From positions 13,535,570 to 13,599,569 of the forward strand of contig CM022301.1 in the NCBI GenBank assembly GCA_011799875.1: 64,000 nt of DNA. Direction: 5' to 3'. The position numbers and the translations under genes are program-made. A model generated the notes under the pieces. The model had not been told where the DNA came from. It searched no databases and saw nothing but the letters and a program-made list of their open reading frames with translations. Shown here in pieces: positions 48,431-56,894 of this stretch (positions within the stretch are counted from its first letter, which is position 1; each line of letters starts with the position of its first letter). This stretch comes from Thinopyrum elongatum (Eukaryota; Streptophyta; Magnoliopsida; Poales; Poaceae).

Positions 48431-50223
48431 CCCCCGACACCGACGTCGTCCCCGAGACCGACGCAGCTCCGGAGCCCGACGCCACCGTTGACGACCCCTC
48501 CTTCTTGCCAGAGCAACCAGGCAAGCCCCCCCCCCCCTTGATCATCCCGATATCGCCCATTCTAATTTCTCATGCTTGCATTAGAATTGCTGCTGCTGCT
48601 TTACCTATTCTGATGCATAGCCTGTTTATTGTATCCTGCTGTTGATAATTACCTGCATATCCTAAACTGCTTAGTATAGGCTGGGTAGAGACCTATCAGT
48701 GACCCCGCTTATCCCGACTGCCGCGCTGGATCGTCAGAAGACCCGATCAACGGGATTGAAGACCAGGCCCCGACACCGCACATCACCCCCCTTAGTTGTA
48801 ACGACACTGCAGCGTTACTATCGAGTGCCGAGGGTGAAACCTCTTGTAGCACTTCTGATGTTAACTCTGTAGAGTAGCTATTCGGTCGTGGTCATCGAGG
48901 GTGATTCCTCCTTCACCGCTTCCGATAACGATGCTGTCGTACAACACCTCAAGTGTGAACCCAGTGAGGGTGATTCCTCCGAGTTCACCTTGACGGATAC
49001 ATCAAGTAGGAATCCAACGAGGGTGATACCTCAGATTCCCCTGATGTTATGGACACACGGATAATTGGAATTTACACTATTACTTGGATAGGCGGGTCGA
49101 CCCTGAGGGGCACCCGCGTGCGCCTGAGAGGCGAGTGTTGTGAAGACGGGTGCCTGTATGGTGCCCGAGTGCTGAATACGAGGCGCGGCCGGGCATTCTT
49201 AACCCTTGCAGCAAGTCCTCGAGACGGGGCGACGGGGTCACATCTTTCGTGAGTCTCTGCTCGTTACCGCAAGCCCCTAGTCCTAACGATTTGGATATTT
49301 GATCCGAGCAGGCCTCTGGTCTGATAGCACTAACCATCACGTGGGCATAGTATGGGCGTTCTGCATCGTAGCATCAGCCGACAGTTCTGTCAGACGTCTA
49401 GTTCAGCATTGTGGCACGGTCGGATCGTACCGACCCTCCGAGGCGGTGCTGGTATCCACCCTGCACACAACGACCCGGAGTGCACAGGGCGATGGCCCAA
49501 GACCCCTGAGTGCTTAGGATGTAGACCGACGGGGACCTCTCTGCTGAGCTTTAGGTAGGGTTGCGGTGTGTCGTTTGGCCGAGGCCGGGCATGACCCATG
49601 AAAGTTTGTCCTGCCGGAGTTAATCGAGCGTGTTGGGTAAGTTGGTGCACCCCTGCAGGGAAGAAAACTTCTATCGATAGCCTGTCCTACGGTAAAGGAC
49701 ACTCGGAGTTGTATCCTGATTGATACATTTTAGAACTGGATACTTGGATACTATGGCTCTGGGATTGCTTCTCGCAGGGAGTCGAGAAGGGATCTCAGGA
49801 CGAGGTTGATGACTGTATGGCTCTGGGATTGTTTTCTCGCAGGGAGTCGAGAAAGGATCTCTGGGTGAGGTTGATATCATTACTACTACATTATATTATA
49901 CTGTGCTACTCTCTTCTATTGCTGCAAGACCTCTGAAGATGCTAGTCTTCGATAGGACTAGGCCTTCTCTCTATTCTAGCATTTCTAGCATTTCGGCCAG
50001 TCCACATATACAGCCTCCCCTTGAAAATGTTGCATATGTAGTGTAGATCCTTGCTTGCTGAGTACTTCTGAGTACTCACGGTTGCTTTGTTTACCTTTTC
50101 TCCCCATATCAGTTTGTCGTGACCAAGATGACGGAGCCCCTGAGACAGATGCCCCGTCGATCGACTACTACTACTACCCAGAGGATGGATACTACTACGT
50201 GCTTGCCGTCGACCAGGAGTAGG
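48431..50223 (+). other. Possible spliced acidic/Tyr-rich reading frame in LTR S1
   Basis: A 90-base exon-like block (48431-48520) is preceded by CTCTCGGTAG and followed by a GC-type donor, CAG|GCAAGC. It reads VDDPSFLPEQPG at its end. Joined to 50113-50223, after the acceptor CCATATCAG, it stays in frame through DDGAPETDAPS and a tyrosine-rich stretch (DYYYYPEDGYYYV) to a TAG stop. S2 has a 90-base block with the same phase and splice signals at 62324-62413 (VDDPSLLPEQPG) and a matching second block from about 63925 (DDGVQEPDATTGAYY). Conservation of frame while the surroundings drift suggests coding, but the first exon and any function are unknown. Confidence 0.45.
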
Positions 50224-51119
50224 ATCGGAGGGTCCCAGGCAGGAGGCCTGCGCCTTTCGATCGTAGTGTTTTATTTTGCCCCGCCTTTCTAAAGGTCTTT
50301 CTGTTTCTGTTTCATATCTGTACTCAGATATCTGATGCTTCCGCTAACGCTTGTACGCAAGCTTATGTATTCGAGCCCTCGAGGCCCCTGGCTTGTAATA
50401 TATAGCTTGTATGACTTTATTTATGTTTTAGAGTTGTGTTGTGATATCTTCCCGTGAGTCCTTAGGCTTGATCGTGTGCATTTGCGTGTATGATTAGTGC
50501 ACGATTGAGCCGGGGGCGTCACAGCAGTCGCCGATGAGGGTGGTAACCCTCTGCTGCCAGTTGGTCCTCTCCACTCGCCCGGTGAGTGCATGACCCTTGA
50601 TCGGTAGGGCCGTTATCATCCCCCAATCCTCGAGGGTCACCGTCATCTCCCGGCATGGGAGATGGAAACTATGCGTCTCGGGTCGCCACCGGTCAATCAA
50701 AGCCGTGAGAGCTGCGTGGACGAGCGTCGGTGGCTTATGCTTGAACTGCAGGACGAAACTAAGCAGTCGGGCTCTCCTGAAGTACGGCGCGTAGCGCTCG
50801 TCGTACTCCATCTTCACGGCATTCGCGTGACCCCTCATGCGCAGTGGCGGGAGCATCTGTCAAAATGGGAACGCCAAAAGTTAGTATCTTAGTTTACCAA
50901 TCCGAAAGCTTTGGTTCAATATTTCGATCGTAATACTGACCACTCCGTTCTCTATGAAACGGGCACGATGAGCCTTATCGAACGCGTAGTCAAGCATGGA
51001 GTACCGCTTGCCAATGTTGTCCGCAAGAGGTGCCCGCCTAAATAAAATTTCATAAACATAAGCATTATAAGCATAAGCATAAATAAAAAAATGAAACATG
51101 GTTGATTTATTCATACAAC

Positions 51120-51640
51120 ATTTAAATATTTATTCAAACAACATTCCATATATAACATCCACATGCATCATATATAAAAACAAAATCCTCCCCTCCAACA
51201 TGCATCATATCTTCATTCTTTTAAACAAAAGAAGTTATAAACTAGGTTCATCTTGAGGGGTTCACCATTTTTACTCCAACAAAATCCAGTACTTGCATCA
51301 TATAACATCCACATGCATCCTATATCAAAATAAATATCTCCAATATTCATCATATCATAACTTTTTTAACACAAAAAATTATGAACTAGGTTCATCTTGA
51401 GGGTTCAACATTTTTTCTCCAACTACATCCACTACTTGCATCATAGCATATCAACATGCATCATCATATCACAACAATTTCCTCCAACATGCATCATATC
51501 AAAAAAAATCCTTCAACAAAAAAATGAACTAGGGTTCATCTTCACACAACCATACCAACTAGTGACTAGAGTTCATATCTAACACAATATAACATCTAGA
51601 ATCAACCTAAATCATCCTAGGGTTCAAAAAAATTAAATCT
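51120..51640. repeat. Imperfect ~140-bp repeats, T1
   Basis: Phrases such as ACATGCATCATAT, AACTAGGTTCATCTTGAGG and CTCCAACAAAATCCA recur three times. The AT-rich block lies upstream (on the - strand) of the PMD gene. Confidence 0.65.
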
Positions 51641-51799
51641 AGTTCAAAAAGGGGAGTGATTTGAATCAAATAATGCGACGAATCGGAAGCTATTTGATGA
51701 GAGAGGGGGTGAGAGAGACGAAGAACTCCTTTGTTCTTGGGCGGTTGGGTGTGGGGGAGGAAGGGGGAGAAGGGGGTGGGGTGGGCGGCCACGCCGTAT

Positions 51800-52074
51800 A
51801 ACTGCCCACACCCTACCGCCATGGCCCCTAGCGGTAGGATCACACAGCCTACCGCCAGGACCTGCGGCGGTAGGGTGCGACAGACGGGGGACGGCGGCAG
51901 TTTGCGTGCTGACGTGGATTAGTTTCTTACCGCCTAGCCCCTTGGCGGTAGGTTGCCTGACCCTACCGCCGAGCCCCCTGGCGGTAGGAAAAAGGGTCAG
52001 ATTTCAAAGAAAATTGAAACAGGGGTCAGATCGCGATTTTCTATGCTAAAAGGGTCAAAACATGAAATTTTGCC
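51800..52074. repeat. T1 right terminal and hairpin array
   Basis: This is the inverted counterpart of 44217-44575, with TACCGCC arms followed by AAAAGGGTCAGATTTC and CTATGCTAAAAGGGTC to the element end. Confidence 0.85.
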
Positions 52075-52149
52075 CCTTTACCGTCCGATTTGTGTCTGGC
52101 TGCGACGTTGGTGCTTTGACCGGACGGCGTACATGCGGGCGCTTTATTT

Positions 52150-53410
52150 TAGACTAGCAAAAGGGCCCGTGCGTTGCAACGGGAGAAAAAAAAATCATAA
52201 TCTCCAATGACGATGACCACATTTTGTTCATATCTCATCGCACGATTTTGAAAATTTGTTCACAAATGCAAGAAAAATGTTTATTTTTTAAAATTTATTC
52301 ACAAATTGTAGCAATGTTCAAATTTTTGAAAAAATATCGTGGTTGTTAAAAAACTTGGTAATTCAAAGAACCATTCTGAATTTCAAGAAACATTTAAAAC
52401 AAATATTATAACATTCTGATCCACCCCGGCAATTAATTCTTCGAAATTCACGAGGGTATATAGTCATAAAGACTCAGAAGCATTATTGTTTAACTACATA
52501 CCTTCTATCATTCGTGAACATTTTAAAAATTTGGGAACATTTTTAAAAATCATGAACATTTTCAGTATTTACAAACCTTTTTTTTTAAGTTGTGAATTTT
52601 TTTTTATATTGCGAACGGTTTTTAAGCGTTTTCTTTTGAATCAGCGAACAATTCTAGAATAGGCGAACCTTTTTTCGAGATTAGTGGATTATTTTCGAAA
52701 TTCAGGAACTGTTTTTAAATGCATGAACATTTTTTGAATGAGCAAACATTTTATGAATAAATAAATAATTTCTAATTCACAAACTGTTTTTAAAAATTTA
52801 GAACATTTTTTAAAATGCATGAACATTTTTTAATTAGCAAGCATTTTGTTCAATACACAGATTTTTTTTCAATATCATGGACTATTTTCGATTTTATGAA
52901 CAATCATTTTCAAAATTGCGAACATTTTTTAAGAAATAAGCATTTTTTGAATTCACAAACATTTTATGTTTTCTTGAACATTTTATTTCAAAATTCTCAG
53001 TTTCTTAAAATTTCAAATGTTTTTAAATTTGCAAATTATTTAAAGTAGAATAAAACAAAAACAGAACAGAAAAATAAAAATAAAAAATTTACTTCGAAAT
53101 TCTCAGTTTTCTAAATTTCCAAATTATTTAAATAGGAAAAAAAAGGAACAGAAAAATAAAATAATAAAGAAGCTAAAAAAACAGCTACCCGCATGTGGGT
53201 CGGCCCAAACGGGCGCGCTGTGTCTTTTCCAGCGGCCAGAGCGTAGTGTAGTAGGTCTCTATGTTTGGGCCGGCCCAGGCGGTGATTGCCTGGAAAACGT
53301 TTTTTTTGTCTCTTATAGGTGACATTGGTGGGTAATATTTGGAACTTTGGGGGCACTTTTAATGACGTACCGCCAGAAGCAATAACTCATTTATTATTAG
53401 GGGTAGAGGG
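52150..53410. repeat. AT-rich block with GAACATTTTT words, flanked by a conserved grass motif
   Basis: It opens with CTAGCAAAAGGGCCCGTGCG and TTGCAACGGGAG, a phrase I recall from many Triticeae loci, and closes near TTTATTATTAGGGGTAGAGG. In between, GAACATTTTT, TTCACAAACATTTT and similar words recur out of register. No coding sequence. It may be a non-autonomous DNA transposon; the class is not assigned. Confidence 0.5.
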
Positions 53411-54400
53411 GTAGATTGCGTTGTTCAATGCGCCGTTGATGCCGTCACGATATTCGCGTGCTGTTGCGTTTGCGCAGGATTCTTTGCGCTAGAGAAGAAA
53501 ATGGCGGGAATGCTCTTGTAACCACCGGCCACCACTATACCTCCATCTAACCGAGTAACCATTGTCTTCTTCGTCGTGGGTGACCCTCCATCCTACCCAG
53601 CCCAACCGGCTGTCTTCCCCACGAGCGGCCAGCACCGCTATCACGTCGCCCTGCCGCTCTGACCATCCCTCTAACCCTGCTACGCCCCGACAATTTTCTC
53701 CGACGCCGTGAACCCCCCACCTCAACCCTACCCTCCACAACGTGACCCTCTGTCTTCACCTCCGCCGTCGCCTCTGCTACGCTCGTCGCCGCTTCCGGCT
53801 TGGTGAGCACGAAATTACCAAGAAATTGGACGGTTGAAGAAATGATTGTGATTTGCGAAATATATAGTTGTCTGGGCTTTACCAGATCCGAAGCAATAAG
53901 TAGTTGATTGCGTCATTTTTATTATATCAAATTAAAAAAATAAGTGTATACATATAAGTTTGTCTTTTGGTTAATTATCTGAAGGGGTGAATAATTCTTT
54001 TTAGACAATTACGCCATGGGTGGACCCACGTAGGCTAAGCCGGTGTCACAGGACACTGGGTAATTTTTCTCCTTACGTTATATATAAAGCACATGTACTC
54101 CTGTGACGCGGGTAAAATTTGGCCATGGACACTGGCCAGAAGTCAGTGAAGGCAAGCGAGCGGGGCCCATCTCATAGCCCATGCGGTGATCCATCACACT
54201 AACGTGGTGGAGGCACACGGGGCAGATCCTATTTAATGCGTAGGTTGATATATACCGACCAAACGCGCACTTGTCCATGTCGCGCTGCACACAATTGGGC
54301 CAGCCCAATTAGAGACTTCCCACAGACAACCCTTTTTTGGTTTTGGGAAGGTTCTAGAGCCTTCGGTTTTTTTATTATTTTCTGTGTTATTCTTTTGTCT
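53411..54400. other. Mixed spacer, no gene recognised
   Basis: A GC-richer patch (53500-53810) gives open frames on the - strand with no known domain. The rest is spacer with GGGCCAGCCCAATT near 54298. Confidence 0.4.
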
Positions 54401-54429
54401 TTTTTCTGATTTTTACAATTTCATTTTTC

Positions 54430-55200
54430 CTTTTTCCATTATTAAATTCAGGAACATTTATTGAAATCAAGGAACATTTTCTCAAGTTGTGAACATTTTT
54501 TGAATTCATGAACATTTTTTTAATTCAGGATCATTTTTTGAAATTTGGAACATTTTAAAAATACATGACCATTTTTTGATCTCCAGGAACATTTTTTGAA
54601 TTCACGAACAATTTCCATATTCCCTAACATTTTTTAAATTTGGGAACAATTTTTAAATCCTAAACATTATTTTCAAATTCACAAATATTTTTTCAAAATT
54701 GTAAACATTTTTTGAATTCCGGAACTTTTTTAATTCATGAACATTTTTTGAATCTGCAGAAATTTTTCAAATTCATCGACATTTTTTAATCTGCAAACAT
54801 TTTTCAAATTTACGAACATTTATCAAATTCGCAAATATTTTTTGAAAATTGTGAATATTTTTTCAAATTTGTAAACATTTTTTTAATTCACAAACATTTT
54901 TTCAATTTCCTGAATATTTTTTCTATTTCACGAACAATTTTCAAGTTCATGAACAATTTTTGAATTTGTTATTTTTTCCAATTTCACCTATATTTCTGGA
55001 ATTTGTGAACTTTTTTTTAATTTGTAAACATTTTTGAATTCATGAACATTTTTTCAAATTTATCCACATTTTTTGAAATTAAAATATTTTTTGAAACATG
55101 AATATTTTTTCAAATTCATGAACATTTTTTCAAATTCACAAACATTTGTTTACTTCCCAAACATTTTTAAAATTTATGAACTTTTTCAAAATTGAAAACA
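54430..55200. repeat. Second GAACATTTTTTGAATT array
   Basis: More than thirty degenerate copies of a unit near 20-30 bases, with the core AACATTTTT, run in one orientation. It resembles the array at 52480-53060. The nearly matched phrases GGGCCAGCCCAATT (54298) and GGGCCAGCCCATTA (55260) bracket it. Confidence 0.75.
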
Positions 55201-55459
55201 GTGGCTCAGTATACAGTTGAACTGGAAAGAAGCAGTTATTGACGAACGAAAAGCTAAATGGGCCAGCCCATTAACCATTGCTACAGCGATCATGGTATGC
55301 GTTTGATCCCCTGCTGTCGTGCTATGCGAGGAGTAGGAGCTCTCGGCACACGAGATGGATCGATCAATCTTGTTTGCGGAGAATTTTTCAAAACTATGAC
55401 TAAATTTATAGCCTTTTTGAAAATTATTGGGCAGAATGCAAAAATATCAGAAATAGCAC

Positions 55460-55625
55460 CCTGTCGGCCTGGGCTGGGCCGACGGGGGGGGCTGTCGGCC
55501 TAGGGTGGGCCGATGGGGGCCTGTCGGCCACCAGTAGGCCGACTAGTGGCCTGTCGGCCTACACGAAGCCGACGAGTCCTCCACACGGCCGAGTGGGCTC
55601 CTGTTGGCCCATGGTAAGCCGAAAT
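55460..55625. repeat. GTCGGCC hairpin array, T2 left end
   Basis: Five CTGTCGGCC-type arms alternate with GGCCGAC-type arms, 8-14 bases apart. The plan equals the TACCGCC array in T1 although the sequence differs. Confidence 0.8.
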
Positions 55626-55724
55626 GTTTTTTTTTGTGAAATTTGACTTATTAATGATGTACAACGATTGCCCGTCTTATAAATATTGTAAAAATATTAT
55701 TGTATAAATATTATTTATGCTACC

Positions 55725-56122
55725 TTTCCCGCCATCCTTTCTCGTCAACCCTTTCCCGCCATTTTCTACTCTCTTCCTATAAAACCCCCTTGACAGTAAG
55801 GTGGGTAGGCAGTGCAGTGTAGTGTAGTAGACAGTGCTGTGGGCCGAGGGGTTCTAAGTGTTTTTTTTTACAAATAAATTCATTATAATTGCTGCACAAC
55901 CATTCCCCCTCATTTCCCTCAATATTTTCCAGCCAACTCTGTGCCGATATATGTTCCCGCAACCCGTTTCCCACCAACCCCTTCCCGCCACCCGTTTCCC
56001 GCCAACCCCTTCCCGCCACCCGTTTCCCGCCAACCCCTTCCCGCCATCCGTTTCCCGCCAACCCCTTCCCGCCATATGTTCCCGGCACCTTTCCCTCCAT
56101 ACCGCAGTCGTTCTTTCCCGCT
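55725..56122 (+). promoter_or_regulatory. Cluster of E2F-type sites (TTTCCCGC) before the small T2 gene
   Basis: TTTCCCGC, which fits the E2F consensus TTTSSCGC, starts at 55725, 55752, 55995, 56023, 56051 and 56114. Near-matches (CTTCCCGCC, TTTCCCACC) lie between. The middle sites sit in a 28-base tandem repeat at about 55965-56075. E2F factors drive S-phase genes, so the small gene may be cell-cycle regulated; binding is not shown. Confidence 0.6.
55778..55784 (+). promoter_or_regulatory. TATA box of a duplicated, orphan promoter copy
   Basis: CTCTTCCTATAAAACCCCCTT at 55771-55791 matches CTCTACCTATAAAACCCCCTT at 56133-56153, 362 bases downstream. The downstream flanks also align (GTAGTGTAGTAGACAG against TAGTGTAGTCGAGATG), but this copy has no start codon. 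Confidence 0.6.
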
Positions 56123-56139
56123 ATTTTCTCCTCTCTACC

Positions 56140-56146
56140 TATAAAA
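56140..56146 (+). promoter_or_regulatory. TATA box of the small T2 gene
   Basis: TATAAAA lies 49 bases before the ATG at 56195, after a pyrimidine-rich tract, which leaves a short leader. The spacing is normal for a plant core promoter. Confidence 0.65.
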
Positions 56147-56194
56147 CCCCCTTCACACGGTGTTGGATAAGCAGTCCATTTTAGTGTAGTCGAG

Positions 56195-56653
56195 ATGTCC
56201 GATTATCCTTTCGATCGTAGTTTTCACCCTGAGATGAGCAAATGTCTTCTTAGGCTAGCCACCAATTTCAGGATGGACAATAGGATAGTTCCATGGGACG
56301 AACTCATCTGTAGTGACACCATACAGAATGAGTTGGCTCACGCATTACGTAGGTCTGGGTGGCCTGAAAGGACCTATGAGGAGGTATGTAAAGAACTTCT
56401 TAGGTTGCATGGAAGGTGGAAGAAGGTAGTGCAGACGAAGAGTGAAAATTTTATAAGGATTGCAGCAGAGCATACATATTTATGGACTGCCGACAGCGAA
56501 GATGAAGACGATATCTTCATGCCGAGCACCAAGGCCAAGAGTACCTCATCGTCGAAGGGCAAGAGTACCGCATCGTCGAAGGGCAAGAGTACCGCATCGT
56601 CGAAGGGCAAGAGTGCTGAAGCGACGGAGGATGACGATGATGCCTTCATGTAG
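56195..56653 (+). CDS. Uncharacterised 152-residue protein in T2
   Basis: This single-exon frame starts MSDYPFDRSFHPEMSKCLL and ends DDDDAFM-stop. The first 100 residues look globular and helical with spaced Trp and Arg (WDELICSDTIQNELAHAL, RRSGWPERTYEEVCKELL, RLHGRWKKV). That pattern is vaguely like plant Myb/SANT-type transposon proteins, but I cannot assign a family. Next come an acidic patch (DSEDEDD), three tandem Ser/Lys/Gly repeats (KSTASSKG units from a 24-base repeat) and an acidic end. The tail would suit a nuclear, nucleic-acid-associated protein. It has its own TATA box and E2F-type sites. It is intact and is divergently placed to the PMD gene. Function unknown. Confidence 0.7.
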   Translation: MSDYPFDRSFHPEMSKCLLRLATNFRMDNRIVPWDELICSDTIQNELAHALRRSGWPERTYEEVCKELLRLHGRWKKVVQTKSENFIRIAAEHTYLWTADSEDEDDIFMPSTKAKSTSSSKGKSTASSKGKSTASSKGKSAEATEDDDDAFM

Positions 56654-56894
56654 TATGTAAGCTGTATTTTGTAAGTTCAGTCCTACCGTTTATGTGAGAT
56701 GTACTTGTATCTTAATTATCGGTTGCAGTCTCTTTGGAAATGTAACTCGAATAACAATGCGGATTAATAGTAATATGTCTCTCGCATACATAAAACAATA
56801 TATGTATCCTGATCAGATAGAAGCAAGTGCGATAGTAACATATGCGAATAGTCTGAAACTAATATAGATAACGACTCAAACATAGATAACGATA

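Larger units (their letters stand above)
46771..50523 (+). mobile_element. Solo long LTR S1 (Tekay/Del-like Gypsy)
   Basis: It runs from TGTAACACCC to GGCGTCACA (3753 bp) with a perfect 5-bp duplication, GCAGT, at 46766-46770 and 50524-50528. There is no gag-pol, primer site or second LTR, so it is best read as a solo LTR. The TGTAACACC start and the great length fit the Tekay/Del chromovirus group, and GAGTACTCACGGTTGCTT is a recurring grass LTR phrase; the family is from memory. A GC-rich tract (47250-47890) and a TTAATTAATTAG tract (47920-48000) lie within. The orientation is assumed. Confidence 0.85.
44994..51037 (-). pseudogene. PMD gene of T1, split by solo LTR S1
   Basis: Exons are inferred on the - strand at 51037-50941, 50856-50524 continuing at 46770-46540, 46457-46192, 46120-45909, 45827-45524, 45445-45347 and 45251-45054. 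The protein shows the plant mobile domain pattern: YAFDKAHRARFIENGV, DERYAPYFRRARLL, LIDRWRPETHSFHLPCRE, VTLEDWGMITALPI, and later WGTASLAYLYRSV. It ends in a long acidic tail. PMD proteins include Arabidopsis MAIN and MAIL1, nuclear factors that act in gene and transposon silencing, and related copies inside transposons. S1 disrupts exon 2, with a frame change at the join, and a TGA interrupts exon 5 (45722-45724). A GC donor is used at 45524. This copy is probably dead. Confidence 0.8.
44217..52074. mobile_element. Mutator-type element T1 carrying a PMD gene
   Basis: The left end GGCCGAATTTCGTGTTCTGACC and the right end, which on the - strand reads GGCAAAATTTCATGTTTTGACC, form long inverted termini of 90 or more bases, extended by shared TACCGCC/GGCGGTA hairpin arrays. 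They are flanked by CCTTTGCCG (44208-44216) and CCTTTACCG (52075-52083), a 9-bp duplication with one change, as expected of Mutator-like elements. Without solo LTR S1 the element is about 4.1 kb. It holds one PMD gene and no transposase that I can see, so it would depend on an element such as T2 or a relative. Confidence 0.85.

Noticed and set aside
53489..53810. Arg-rich - strand frames that might be a first exon.
   Set aside because: They depend on local GC richness and have no domain, promoter or splice support.
54430..55200. The AT-rich array as a centromeric or subtelomeric satellite.
   Set aside because: There is no fixed unit length and no head-to-tail order, so it is not a classical satellite.
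55370..55400. An exact left terminus and target duplication for T2.
   Set aside because: The other end is outside the window, so inverted termini and duplication cannot be compared; only an approximate start is given.
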